Positions 15,999-25,136 of a stretch of DNA of 64,000 bases are shown piece after piece. The stretch is from Candidatus Limiplasma pullicola. GTDB lineage: Bacteria > Bacillota > Clostridia > Christensenellales > Aristaeellaceae. The position numbers were made by a program, and so were the translations under genes. The stretch spans positions 24,519 through 88,518 of the forward strand of contig DVIV01000059.1 in assembly GCA_018710985.1 (NCBI GenBank), written 5' to 3'. Position 1 is the first letter of the stretch. The number at the start of each line of letters is the position of its first letter. A model generated the notes under the pieces. The model did not search any database. It saw only the letters and a program-made list of their open reading frames with translations, and had not been told where the DNA came from.

Positions 15999-17441
15999 TT
16001 ACTTTTTCCCGGTCAGCTTCTGGTACAGCTTCACGTATTCGCCCGCGCTGTGGGTCCAGCTGTAGTCGCCCTTCATGCCGCGGGTGCGCAGCAGCTTGAT
16101 GACATCCGTATGCTCGCGGTAGTATTCCAGCGCGCGGCGGATGACGTTGAGCATATCGTGCGCGTTGTAGTTGAGGAAGGTGAAGCCGTTGCCCTCCTGC
16201 GTGTACTCGTTGTAGCTGAGCACGGTGTCGCGCAGGCCACCGGTCTCGCGCACGATGGGAATGGTGCCGTAGCGCAGCGAGATCAGCTGGCTCAGGCCGC
16301 ACGGCTCAAACAGCGAGGGCATGAGGAAGAAGTCCGCGCCCGCGTACATCTTGTGCGCCAGCTCGTGGTCCATGGCAAAGCGGGCCGCCAGCCGGCCGCG
16401 GTACTGCTGCTCAGCCCAGCTGAACAGGTTGGTGTAGCGCGCGTCGCCCATGCCGAGCACGGCCATCTGCACCTTTTCGTTCATGATGTCGCCAATCACG
16501 CAGTCCACCAGGTCCAGGCCCTTTTGGTTGCTCAGGCGGCCTACCATGGCGATCAGCGGCACGTCCGGGTCCACCTTCAGGCCCAGGTCCTTTTGCAGCT
16601 TGGCCTTGTTTTCGGCCTTTCCGCTCATGTCCTTGACAGTGTAGTTCTTGTAGATCAGCGGGTCGGTTTCGGGGTTGTACTCGTCCACGTCGATGCCGTT
16701 GAGCACGCCGTAGAGCGAATCATGCCGCGCACGGATCAGCCCGTCCAGCCGCTCGCCGTAGTAGGCGGTGGTGATTTCCTCCGCATAGCTGGGGCTGACG
16801 GTGGTGATGGCGTCGGCGTAGACCAGGCCGGCCTTCATGAAGTTTGCGCAGCCGAAGCATTCCAGCTTATCGGAGGTCCACAGCCCGTCGCCTAGTCCCA
16901 GCACATCCTGCACGTCCTTGATGCCGAAAATGCCCTGATACTGCAGGTTGTGAATGGTGAAAATGCTGCGAATGTGGGCATAGAAGGGCAGGTGCGCATA
17001 CTGGATCTTCAGAAGCGCGGGGATCATGCCGCTCTGCCAGTCGTGCGCATGCAGGATATCGGGGCTGAAGTCCAGAAGAGGCAGGGCGTTAAGGCATGCG
17101 CGGCAGAAGAAGCCGTAGCGCTCGTACTCGTCGCCGCCCAGGCCGTAGATGTAGGGCCGGCCGAAGTAATACTTGTTGTCCAGGAAATAGTAGATTACGC
17201 CATCCTTCTTGAGCATCTGCACGCCGCAGTACTGCCTGCGCCAGCCCAGCTGAACGTCAAAGTCCAGCAGATACTGCATCTGCTCCTGCCACTTCTGGGC
17301 GATGGCGGTATACATTGGCAAGATGACGCGCACGTCATGCCCCTTCTTGGCCAGGACGGGTGCCAGCGCGCCCACCACGTCCGCCAGGCCGCCCGTTTTG
17401 ATGAAGGGCACACATTCGCTCGCTGTGAACAGAATCTTCAT
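15999..17441 (-). CDS. glgA: Glycogen synthase
   Basis: A 480-residue GT5 enzyme that extends alpha-1,4-glucan from ADP-glucose. The N-terminal ADP-glucose loop is FIKTGGLADVVGALAP, and the C-terminal GT-B domain has LFEPCGLSQLISLRYGTIP and RETGGLRDTV. Length is normal. AAGGAG precedes the start. It is the last gene of glgB-glgC-glgD-glgA, 24 bases after glgD, so the pathway enzymes are made together. Confidence 0.95.
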   Translation of the reverse strand: MKILFTASECVPFIKTGGLADVVGALAPVLAKKGHDVRVILPMYTAIAQKWQEQMQYLLDFDVQLGWRRQYCGVQMLKKDGVIYYFLDNKYYFGRPYIYGLGGDEYERYGFFCRACLNALPLLDFSPDILHAHDWQSGMIPALLKIQYAHLPFYAHIRSIFTIHNLQYQGIFGIKDVQDVLGLGDGLWTSDKLECFGCANFMKAGLVYADAITTVSPSYAEEITTAYYGERLDGLIRARHDSLYGVLNGIDVDEYNPETDPLIYKNYTVKDMSGKAENKAKLQKDLGLKVDPDVPLIAMVGRLSNQKGLDLVDCVIGDIMNEKVQMAVLGMGDARYTNLFSWAEQQYRGRLAARFAMDHELAHKMYAGADFFLMPSLFEPCGLSQLISLRYGTIPIVRETGGLRDTVLSYNEYTQEGNGFTFLNYNAHDMLNVIRRALEYYREHTDVIKLLRTRGMKGDYSWTHSAGEYVKLYQKLTGKK

Positions 17442-17465
17442 GCCTTGAAACTCCTTCCAACGTCC

Positions 17466-18587
17466 TTAGATAATCATATTTTTGGAGATCACGATCGGGT
17501 AGGCGCTGGGGCCGATCAGCTTGCCGTCGTGCTTGATGACGGCCTGCTTGTCCAGAATACAGTTCTCCAGCTGCACGCCTTCCTCGATGTGGCAGTCCTG
17601 CATGATGATGCAGTTCTTCACATGCGCGCCCTTGTCGATCTTGACCCCGCGGAACAGCACGCTGTGCTCCACCATGCCGTCGATGATGCAGCCGTCGGCC
17701 ACCATGGAGTTGAGCACCCAGGCGCCGTCCATGTAGCGGGCGGGCAGCTCGTCGCGCACCTTGGTGTACACCGGCTTATCCTCGGGGAACAGGCGGTGGC
17801 GCACGTCGGTGTCCAGCGTGGCAAGGTTGAACTTGAAGTAGCTCTGCACGCTGTCCATGCGGAAGCATATATCCTTATATTCGTAGCCGCACAGATTCAG
17901 ACCTGCATCGCGCGCCATGCGCTGGAGCACGTCGCGCACCAGGTCGTGATAGCCATGGGCGGCGCCGCGGTCCACCAGGTCGATCAAAAGATCCTTGCGC
18001 AGCAGGATCACGTCCATGCTGGTGTTCTCATAGCGCGGCTTGGTCGGGTCGATCTCGATATCCACCACCTTGCCCGTGGCGTCGATGTCCAGATACGTGC
18101 CGTATTCCGGACGCTGCATCTCCGGATCCTTGGTGTAGAGCATCATCACGTCGCACCCGGAATCCAGGTAGCTCTTGAACATGTCGTTGAAGTTGGCGTT
18201 GAAGATGATCAGGCTGTTGCACAGCAGCACGTATTCCTGACGGCTGCGGCGCAGGTAGTTCATGTTGGAGTGCAGCGCGTCCAGCGAGCCGGTGTACACG
18301 CCCACGTTGTCGCGGGTCAGGAACGGCGGCAGGATGTAGAGGCCGTCGTTTTTGCCGTGCAGGTCCCATTCCTTGCCGCTGCCCAGATGGTCCATCAGGC
18401 TGTGGTAGTTTTTCTGCATGATGACGCCCACGTTGCGCATGCCGCTGCCCACCATGCTGCTGACCAGAAAGTCGATCACGCGATAGCGGCCAGCCACCGG
18501 CATGGCGGCGATGGCGCGCAGAAGGGTCAGCTCACGAAGGAAGCTGTCCTTTTCGCCGGTATAAATCACACCCATTACATTTTTCAT
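17466..18587 (-). CDS. glgD: Glucose-1-phosphate adenylyltransferase-like subunit GlgD
   Basis: A 373-residue nucleotidyltransferase-like protein related to GlgC. The N-terminus keeps the fold (MPVAGRYRVIDFLVSSMV) but lacks the GlgC-type GGxGxRL phosphate loop: the matching segment reads YTGEKDSFLRELTLLR. In Firmicutes GlgD pairs with GlgC and modulates its activity. The C-terminal left-handed beta-helix hexapeptides (VLNSMVADGCIIDGMVEHS) are clear. It lies 33 bases after glgC and 24 before glgA. Confidence 0.95.
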   Translation of the reverse strand: MKNVMGVIYTGEKDSFLRELTLLRAIAAMPVAGRYRVIDFLVSSMVGSGMRNVGVIMQKNYHSLMDHLGSGKEWDLHGKNDGLYILPPFLTRDNVGVYTGSLDALHSNMNYLRRSRQEYVLLCNSLIIFNANFNDMFKSYLDSGCDVMMLYTKDPEMQRPEYGTYLDIDATGKVVDIEIDPTKPRYENTSMDVILLRKDLLIDLVDRGAAHGYHDLVRDVLQRMARDAGLNLCGYEYKDICFRMDSVQSYFKFNLATLDTDVRHRLFPEDKPVYTKVRDELPARYMDGAWVLNSMVADGCIIDGMVEHSVLFRGVKIDKGAHVKNCIIMQDCHIEEGVQLENCILDKQAVIKHDGKLIGPSAYPIVISKNMII

Positions 18588-18620
18588 GGTGCTATCCTCA
18601 CTTCCTCTGCTCTTGATGGG

Positions 18621-19793
18621 TCACTCCGCGCGCTGTTCCCCGGCCTTGACCGCGGAACCGGCCGGCAGGTTCACCTGCTGGCCCACGACGGCGATGTTGC
18701 CCGTTTCTTCGCCCACGGTGGCGCCCGCGCCGATCACCGCACCCTCGGCGATGATGGCCCTGCGCACCTGCGCGCCGCGCTCCACCACCGCGCCCGGCAT
18801 AAGCACGCTGTCGATCACGCTGGCACCTTCCTTGACGATCACGCCGGCAAAGAGCACGCTGTGGTCCACCTTGCCATATACCTCGCAGCCCTCGGTGATC
18901 AGGCTGTTTTTCACGCTGGCGCCGTCTGCGATGAAGTGCGGAGCCATGCCGGGGTTGCGGCCGTAGATGCGCCACTTTTTATCGTACAGGTCGATGGGCA
19001 TGGGCAGCTGCAGAAGGTCCATGTTGGCCTCCCACAGGCTTTCGATGGTGCCCACGTCCTTCCAGTAGCCCTCGAAATCATAGGCGAACATGCGCTGGTT
19101 GTCCCTGAGCATGTTGGGGATGATGTTCTTGCCAAAGTCGTTGGAGCTGGCGGGATCAGCCGCGTCCTCGGTCAGGTACTTGCGCAGCTTTTCCCAGGTG
19201 AAGATGTACACGCCCATGCTGGCCTTGTTGCTGCGGGGCTTGGCTGGCTTTTCCTCGAACTCCTCGATCACGTTGCCCTCGCCCGTGTTCATGATGCCAA
19301 AGCGGCTGGCTTCCTCCCAGGGCACTTCGCGCACGGCGATGGTGCAGTCGGCCTTGTTGTCGATATGGAATTGCAGCATGGCGTTATAATCCATCTTGTA
19401 GATATGGTCGCCGCTGAGAATGAGCACATAATCGGTGTTGAACTGCTCGATAAAGGCCAGGTTCTGGTAGATGGCGTTGGCGGTGCCGGAATACCATTCG
19501 CCGCTCTTGCCCTTCACATAGGGGGGCAGAACATATACGCCGCCATGCGCCAGGTCCAGGTCCCAGGGCGAGCCGCTGCCGATGTAGGCATTGAGCTTGA
19601 GGGGCTGGTACTGGGTCAGAACGCCCACCACGTCCACACCGCTGTTGGTGCAGTTGCTCAGCGGAAAGTCGATAATCCGGTATTTACCGCCGTAGGGGAT
19701 GGCGGGCTTGGCCATATTTGCCGTGAGGATGCCCAGACGGCTGCCCTGGCCGCCGGCGAGCAGCATGGCCACGCATTGCTTTTTGTCCAACAT
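18621..19793 (-). CDS. glgC: Glucose-1-phosphate adenylyltransferase
   Basis: A 390-residue ADP-glucose pyrophosphorylase, the committed step of glycogen synthesis. The nucleotide-binding loop is [14 protein letters not shown], then [19 protein letters not shown], the catalytic [10 protein letters not shown], and the glucose-1-phosphate site [14 protein letters not shown]. The C-terminal beta-helix repeat follows. It is preceded by glgB (about 75 bases) and followed by glgD. Confidence 0.95.
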   Translation of the reverse strand: MLDKKQCVAMLLAGGQGSRLGILTANMAKPAIPYGGKYRIIDFPLSNCTNSGVDVVGVLTQYQPLKLNAYIGSGSPWDLDLAHGGVYVLPPYVKGKSGEWYSGTANAIYQNLAFIEQFNTDYVLILSGDHIYKMDYNAMLQFHIDNKADCTIAVREVPWEEASRFGIMNTGEGNVIEEFEEKPAKPRSNKASMGVYIFTWEKLRKYLTEDAADPASSNDFGKNIIPNMLRDNQRMFAYDFEGYWKDVGTIESLWEANMDLLQLPMPIDLYDKKWRIYGRNPGMAPHFIADGASVKNSLITEGCEVYGKVDHSVLFAGVIVKEGASVIDSVLMPGAVVERGAQVRRAIIAEGAVIGAGATVGEETGNIAVVGQQVNLPAGSAVKAGEQRAE

Positions 19794-19867
19794 GGAAACG
19801 ATCCACTCCTTACATTCAAACGTTATCGTTGCGTGTGTATCAACCTTTCAGGCGAATGAGCGAAGGG

Positions 19868-21868
19868 TCAAGCGCGTTTGTCATCCCTGGCCCCCTTCCT
19901 CCGGCGGACGGATGCCGCCAATGTGCCCCACTCGCGCTTCCCCGCGGGTTTGGGCAGAAGCTTGTCGTAGGTGAAGTATACGCTGCTGAGCGGAGGTACG
20001 CAGATCTCCGTCCAGAACGGGAAGCCATTGCATTCGCCGGGCTGGGCGGACAGCTCGTAGGCGTTGTACTGATTGCTTCCGCCATATTCCGCCCGGTCGG
20101 TGTTGAAGATTTCACGAAGCATGCCCGCGCAGGGCAGGCCGATGCGATAGATGGGATGGAACACCGGCGTAAAGTTGGCGACGCACAGGATGGCGCGGCC
20201 GCGCTTGTCCGTGCGCAGGAAGGCCACCACGCTGTTGTCGGTGTCGTTGGCCGTGATCCACTGGAAGCCGTTCCAGGAGGTATCGACCTCATAGAGGGCG
20301 GGCGTTTCACGGTAGATGTGGTTGAGGCGCTTTACGCAGCTTTGCAGCGGGGCGTGCCGCTCATAGACCAGCAAAAACCAGTCCAGCTGATCGTCATACT
20401 TCCATTCGATGAAATGAGCAAATTCGCCGCCCATGAACAAAAGTTTCTTGCCGGGGTGCGCCATGGTGTAGCCGTAGAGCGCGCGCAGGCCGGCAAACTT
20501 CTTCCACAGGTCGCCGGGGTTCTTGTCCAGCATGCTGTGCTTGCCGTGCACCACCTCATCGTGGGAGAAGGGCAGGATGTAGTTTTCGCTGAATGCGTAG
20601 AACAGGCTGAAGGTCAGCTTGTCATGGTGGTACTTGCGGTAGACGGGATCGAGCTTGATATAGGACAGAATGTCGTTCATCCAGCCCATGTTCCATTTGA
20701 AACCGAAGCCCAGACCGCCCAGATACGTGGGCGCCGTGACCATGGGGAAGGCGGTGCTTTCCTCGGCAATCATCATCAGGCCGGGAAAATCGTGATACAC
20801 GGTCTGGTTGAGGCGGCGCAGGAAGTTGATGCCGTCCAGGTTTTCCCGCCCGCCGAAGCAGTTGGGAATGTACTGCCCCGGCCCCTTGCAGAAGTCGTAG
20901 TAGATGATTCCGCTGACCGCGTCCACACGGATGCCGTCGGCGTGGAAGATGTCCAGCCAGAAGCAGGCGTTGCTCAGAAGGTAGCTGCACACCTCGCCGC
21001 GCGCGTAGTCAAAGAGCATCGTGCCCCACTGGGCGATCTCGCCGCGCCTGGGATCGGGATGGTTGTACAGGTCCGTGCCGTCGAAGCGGAACAGGCCCAC
21101 CTCGTCGCGCGGGAAATGGGCGGGCACCCAGTCCAGAATCACGCCGATGCCGGCCTGGTGGCACCGGTCGATGAGGTTCATCAGCTCCAGCGGCGTGCCG
21201 TAGCGCGCGGTGGCGGAGTAGAAGCCCGTCACCTGATAGCCCCAGCTCATGTCGAGGGGATGCTCCATCACCGGCAGCAGCTCGATGTGCGTGTAGCCCA
21301 TCTCCTGAACGTAGGGGATGAGCTCGTCGGCGAATTCCCGGTAGCTGTACATGGAGCCGTCCGGATGGCGGCGCCAGGAGCCGATGTGCACCTCGTAGAT
21401 GTTGACGGGGCTGATGTAGGGGTTATAGTCGTGCCGGGCGGTCATCCAGTCCTGGTCGCTCCAATGGTAGTTGTCCAGGTCGATGAGGCGGCTGGCGTTG
21501 TTGGGGCGCAGCTGGCTAAAGAAGCCGAAGGGGTCGGCCTTCATGCGCCACAGGTCGTCCGCTCCCCACACGGCATACTTGTAGGTGGGGTAACCGTCCT
21601 CCGGCACGTTCTTCCAGAGCTCTTCCTCGGTCAGACGCAATTCCCAGGTGCCGTCAAATTGCTTTTGCATGGGAGTCGTACTTTTGTCCCAGTCGTTGAA
21701 CGAGCCCACCAGCGCCACGTGCTTGGCGTTGGGAGCCCACACGCAGAAATGCCATTTGCGCTGGTCACCTTCATAACATGGATGTGCGCCGAGCATTTCA
21801 TAGGCACGACGATTGGTGCCCTGATGAAAGGTATCGCGGATTTCAGCCGATGGCGCTTGATACAGCAT
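19868..21868 (-). CDS. glgB: 1,4-alpha-glucan branching enzyme
   Basis: A 666-residue GH13 enzyme that makes the alpha-1,6 branches. An N-terminal CBM48 domain (WHFCVWAPNAKHVALVGSFNDWD) precedes the barrel, with the catalytic Asp in DGIRVDAVSGI, the Glu in IAEESTAFP, and the transition-state Asp in LPFSHDEVVHG. It is the first gene of the glycogen cluster and has AGGAGG 8 bases before the ATG and a promoter about 70-95 bases upstream. Confidence 0.95.
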   Translation of the reverse strand: MLYQAPSAEIRDTFHQGTNRRAYEMLGAHPCYEGDQRKWHFCVWAPNAKHVALVGSFNDWDKSTTPMQKQFDGTWELRLTEEELWKNVPEDGYPTYKYAVWGADDLWRMKADPFGFFSQLRPNNASRLIDLDNYHWSDQDWMTARHDYNPYISPVNIYEVHIGSWRRHPDGSMYSYREFADELIPYVQEMGYTHIELLPVMEHPLDMSWGYQVTGFYSATARYGTPLELMNLIDRCHQAGIGVILDWVPAHFPRDEVGLFRFDGTDLYNHPDPRRGEIAQWGTMLFDYARGEVCSYLLSNACFWLDIFHADGIRVDAVSGIIYYDFCKGPGQYIPNCFGGRENLDGINFLRRLNQTVYHDFPGLMMIAEESTAFPMVTAPTYLGGLGFGFKWNMGWMNDILSYIKLDPVYRKYHHDKLTFSLFYAFSENYILPFSHDEVVHGKHSMLDKNPGDLWKKFAGLRALYGYTMAHPGKKLLFMGGEFAHFIEWKYDDQLDWFLLVYERHAPLQSCVKRLNHIYRETPALYEVDTSWNGFQWITANDTDNSVVAFLRTDKRGRAILCVANFTPVFHPIYRIGLPCAGMLREIFNTDRAEYGGSNQYNAYELSAQPGECNGFPFWTEICVPPLSSVYFTYDKLLPKPAGKREWGTLAASVRRRKGARDDKRA

Positions 21869-21934
21869 CGGTACTTCCTCCTAACGGCAAAGATTTGCGT
21901 TTCGAAGCACATTCTCTTTGAATTATCTAGGACT

Positions 21935-21964
21935 ATTGTATTCGGTGAACGGCCTTTTCGTCAA
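21935..21964 (-). promoter_or_regulatory. Promoter of the glgBCDA operon
   Basis: On the minus strand TTGACG (21959-21964), 18 bases, TACAAT (21935-21940). The 425-base gap 21869-22293 otherwise holds only the terminator of the SSB-like gene; I see no gene in 21970-22245. Confidence 0.65.
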
Positions 21965-22249
21965 GTCCATTTTAGAAGATTTTTCAAGAATTTTATCCAT
22001 CTCAAAGCCATTTTCACATCCCCCAAACCCAGGAAAAAACACATCGGAAAGGCGGTTTCCCCTCAGGGGAAGGGACGATATGACCCTTGCTAAAATACAG
22101 GAAAAAAGCAGAGGCCCGAGCGCTTTTTGAAGGCGGTTCCTTTTCCCGGCATGGGTATACAAAAATCATGGCATGCTATCTTTTGTTTCCATGGCTGCGG
22201 AGATTGGCAAAGGGAGCGGGAGGCCCAAAGGCAGAATGCCGGATAGGCG

Positions 22250-22288
22250 AAAAGAAAAACCGGCATCCTGTTTGCAGGAGGCCGGTTT
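22250..22288 (-). terminator. Intrinsic terminator after the SSB-like gene
   Basis: On the minus strand AAACCGGC...TCCTG, loop CAAA, CAGGA...GCCGGTTT, followed by TTCTTTT. A strong Rho-independent terminator 6 bases after the stop codon. Confidence 0.85.
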
Positions 22289-22293
22289 GCGCG

Positions 22294-22998
22294 TCAGGAC
22301 CTTGCGCCCTGGCAGTCTCTGGCGCCGGTCAGGGCGCCGGGACTTTGCATCTGTGGCGGCAGGGTGCGAAAGTCGGGTCGGGGCTCGTCACGCACGGTAT
22401 TGAGCCGGCTGACGCTCACCTCGTAGGCCACCTTGTTGAGCGCGGTGCCGTCGGGCAGCTGCTTTTGGTAAGCGCGGCTCTGGAAGCGGCCCACCAGCTG
22501 CACCCGGTCGCCGATTTTCAGATTGGCGGCATAGCGCGCGGTGCGGCCCCAGGTGATGCAGGGAATGTAGTCGCTTTTGCCATAGGAACGGTTCACAGCC
22601 AGCATCAGATCCGCGATTTCACGGCCGAAGGGCGTGGTGCGGTAGCTTGGGGGCTTGCACAGCGCGCCGGTCAGCTGCACGCGGTTGGGATTTTCCTCGT
22701 CCTCCTCGCAGTTGAGAATCCGCTGGGCAAACGCGGTGATGAGCAGCCTGCCCGCACCCTCGATGACCTTGTTGTAGCTGCGCAGCTGGCCTTCCATGCA
22801 CAGCATGCTGCCCGCCGTCAGCGGCTCGTCGATCAAAAGCCGCTCGCTGATGGTGATGGGCAGGAAGTCCTCCGCCCCGCTCAGACGCGGCACGCGCAGC
22901 GTGGTCACGTAGAATTGCTCGCCGAACAGCTCGTGCCCGAACTGCAGGCTCTGGCAGATCTGGCCCCTCAGATGAATGATGTTTCCCGTCTCTTCCAT
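22294..22998 (-). CDS. Single-stranded DNA-binding-like protein with two OB domains
   Basis: A 234-residue protein with two SSB-like halves. The first (NIIHLRGQICQSLQF...FYVTTLRVPRLSG) is a divergent OB fold. The second (about residues 105-200) is closer to SSB: NRVQLTGALCKPPSYRTTPFGREIADLMLAVNR... and YIPCITWGRTARYAANLKIGD, as in PriB/SSB proteins. The acidic tail of true SSB is absent and the end is basic. I chose the ATG at 22998 because GAGGTG lies about 6 bases upstream. This double-OB type is common in Clostridia beside the main Ssb; its special role is unknown. Confidence 0.8.
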   Translation of the reverse strand: MEETGNIIHLRGQICQSLQFGHELFGEQFYVTTLRVPRLSGAEDFLPITISERLLIDEPLTAGSMLCMEGQLRSYNKVIEGAGRLLITAFAQRILNCEEDEENPNRVQLTGALCKPPSYRTTPFGREIADLMLAVNRSYGKSDYIPCITWGRTARYAANLKIGDRVQLVGRFQSRAYQKQLPDGTALNKVAYEVSVSRLNTVRDEPRPDFRTLPPQMQSPGALTGARDCQGARS

Positions 22999-23028
22999 GT
23001 TGCTCACCTCATGTCATTGCTTTGGTTT

Positions 23029-23904
23029 CTAGGTTTCCCTGGGATGCTGCTTGCCCTGCACGTCGATGGTGTACTCGCCGTCCAGCAGAAGCTCGCTCAC
23101 CGGGACAATCGTGTAGCCGAGTCCCTGATAGTGCTTGATCACGGTGGGAAGCGCGTTGACGATGTCGTTGCTGTCGTTGTGGAACAGCACGATATCCCCG
23201 TTATCGACGCGATAGGTGCACTGCTTGATGATGTCCTCTGTGCCGCGGTCCTTCCAGTCCAGGCTGTCGATACTCCACTGCACACACTCGTATCCCTCCG
23301 CGCGGGCCACCTCGATCACGCGGTTGTTGTAGTCGCCGTAGGGCGGACGGAACAGCGTGGGCCGCACGCCCGTTAGTTTTTCCACTTTGTCGCTCATGAT
23401 ACGCAGCTCGTCGCGGATGGCGGATTCGGAAAGCTGGCTCATGTGCGGGTGCGTGTCCGAATGATTGCCGATTTCATGCCCGCGGGCGAAGATTTCCTTG
23501 ACCATGTCCGGATATTTGTCCACCCAGCCGCCCACCAGGAAGAAGGTGGTTTTGACGCCGTGCTCATCCAGAATGTCCAGGATGGAGAGGGTTTTATCCG
23601 CCCCCCAGGAGGCGTCAAAGCTGATGGCCAGCACCTTGTCGTCATGCTCGACGCTGTAGATGGGCAGCTCGCGCTTCTTTGCCACCACGGCGGTGGCGTT
23701 GTCGCCCAGCCCCAGCGTGTAGGCGGCGCACAGGCCCAGCAGGCACAGGCACAGACCTGCCTGCGTGGCGGCGTGTCTGAGCTTTGGCCGCCGGACGGCC
23801 TGCTTCATGCGTGCGAGCAGCGGACCGGCGCGCGCCGGTTTGGCAGCGGGCGGCGCCTGGAGCAGCGCGCCCTTTTCCCGGACCCGTAGAGGCTTGTTGC
23901 TCAT
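23029..23904 (-). CDS. Polysaccharide deacetylase, PdaB-like
   Basis: A 291-residue NodB-fold enzyme. A basic cytosolic N-terminus and one membrane helix (GLCLCLLGLCAAYTLGLG) precede the catalytic domain. Motifs are VLAISFDASWGADKT (motif 1 with Asp), HSDTHPHM (the two metal His), RPPYGDYN (motif 3) and FHNDS near the end. The FDASWG form of motif 1 is typical of the PdaB/sporulation branch, which deacetylates spore-cortex or cell-wall glycan. The start at 23904 is 8 bases after AAAGGAG. It lies upstream of the SSB-like gene (30-base gap). Confidence 0.85.
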   Translation of the reverse strand: MSNKPLRVREKGALLQAPPAAKPARAGPLLARMKQAVRRPKLRHAATQAGLCLCLLGLCAAYTLGLGDNATAVVAKKRELPIYSVEHDDKVLAISFDASWGADKTLSILDILDEHGVKTTFFLVGGWVDKYPDMVKEIFARGHEIGNHSDTHPHMSQLSESAIRDELRIMSDKVEKLTGVRPTLFRPPYGDYNNRVIEVARAEGYECVQWSIDSLDWKDRGTEDIIKQCTYRVDNGDIVLFHNDSNDIVNALPTVIKHYQGLGYTIVPVSELLLDGEYTIDVQGKQHPRET

Positions 23905-23995
23905 GGGGATCACTCCTTTGCACATGTATGTATGTGATCGGGAGGGCGGATATGACCGGGGCGCGCTTCTTCGTCAGAGAGGGCCAAAAGAGGAC

Positions 23996-24022
23996 AAAAA
24001 AAGCCCCCGCACAAGGCGGGGG
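23996..24022 (-). terminator. Intrinsic terminator after hydroxyacid dehydrogenase
   Basis: On the minus strand CCCCCGC / GCGGGGG with a 5-base loop, then CTTTTTTT. It lies about 17 bases after the dehydrogenase stop. Confidence 0.9.
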
Positions 24023-24038
24023 AAGGAAATGAAATCAA

Positions 24039-25010
24039 TTATGCGCTTTCGTGGGACAATGCTTCCGGGTTGAGCAGGTTTTCCGGAATGCGCCCGGCCA
24101 GCCGGTCCAGAATGCGCCGGCTGGCGGCACGGGCCATTTCGTTGCGGGCGTGCAGGGTGTTGCTGCCCGCATGGGGGGTCAAAAGGACGTTGTCAAGCGC
24201 GGCAAAGGCAGGGTTGATGTCCGGCTCGCCCGCAAACACGTCCAGCGCCGCCCCGGCGATCCGATGGGTGCGCAGGGCTTCAATCAGCGCAGCCTCATCC
24301 ACGATGGGCCCGCGCGCGGTGTTGATGAGGAAGGCGGCAGGCTTCATCCGCGCAAGCATCTCCCGCGAAATCAAGCCCTGCGTCTGGGGCGTATGCGGAC
24401 AGTGCAGCGTGACAAAATCGCTTTGTGCCATCAGCTCTTCCAGGGTGACGTGCGTATCGCCCAGCGCGTCGCGACCCGGCTTGGGCGTGCGGGCGGTATA
24501 GAGCACGCGCATGCCCATCAGACGGCCGAAATCCGCCACTCTGCCGCCGATGCGGCCCATGCCTACCACGCCCAGCACGGCTCCCTCCAGCGACGTACCC
24601 ATGCGGCGTCCCAGGCCGAACAGCTCGCGCGGAGGGCGGGTGTGCATCAGCGTGTTCAGTTCAGTAATCCGGCGGGCCAGCGCCGTGATCATCGCAATAG
24701 CCATTTCAGCGGTCGGCTGCGTGACGCATTCCGGCGTGTTGACCACCGGGATGCCCCGCGCCGTTGCGGCCGCCACGTCGATGGCGTCATATCCGGCGCC
24801 ATAGCACACGATGAGGCGCAGCTTTTTGGCCGCCGCGATCAGCTCGCTATCCAGCGCGGTACAGGCCAGCACGGCGTCGGCCTCCGGGAGAAGCCCAAGC
24901 AGCTCCTCGCGGGAGAAAGCCGCGCCGGATGGGGGAATCACAAGTTCATGTCCTGCCAGAGCGCTGAATCCGTCCGCGGGTACGCCGTAGGTAACGATGA
25001 CTTTTGCCAT
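24039..25010 (-). CDS. D-2-hydroxyacid dehydrogenase
   Basis: A 323-residue NAD-dependent dehydrogenase of the phosphoglycerate/glycerate dehydrogenase family. The Rossmann loop is GVVGMGRIGGRVADFG, and the three catalytic residues are in NTARGPIVDE (Arg), LDVFAGEPD (Glu) and LTPHAGSNT (His). It interconverts a 2-hydroxyacid and a 2-oxoacid; the exact acid is not evident, since the ACT domain of SerA is absent. I chose the ATG at 25010 with AAAGG about 10 bases upstream; an ATG at 25019 abuts that sequence. It is divergent from the Rieske-FAD gene. Confidence 0.9.
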   Translation of the reverse strand: MAKVIVTYGVPADGFSALAGHELVIPPSGAAFSREELLGLLPEADAVLACTALDSELIAAAKKLRLIVCYGAGYDAIDVAAATARGIPVVNTPECVTQPTAEMAIAMITALARRITELNTLMHTRPPRELFGLGRRMGTSLEGAVLGVVGMGRIGGRVADFGRLMGMRVLYTARTPKPGRDALGDTHVTLEELMAQSDFVTLHCPHTPQTQGLISREMLARMKPAAFLINTARGPIVDEAALIEALRTHRIAGAALDVFAGEPDINPAFAALDNVLLTPHAGSNTLHARNEMARAASRRILDRLAGRIPENLLNPEALSHESA

Positions 25011-25136
25011 GAAATCCATCCTTTGCTTTACATCCGGCGGATGCCGGAAGGTGCTGCGCGCCGTGAAAGCCCATGCGGGGCATGCGGCGGCACGCGCCGG
25101 GGAACACTGTATGCCAAACCCATGGGAGGCGACGGC

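Noticed and set aside
16950..19859. 969-codon plus-strand frame opposite glgC and glgD
   Set aside because: It is antisense to two clear glycogen genes and His/Val/Gln-rich without motifs.
21970..22245. Small genes in the gap between glgB and the SSB-like gene
   Set aside because: The short frames on both strands have no ribosome site with normal codon use. I see only the glgB promoter and the SSB-like terminator.
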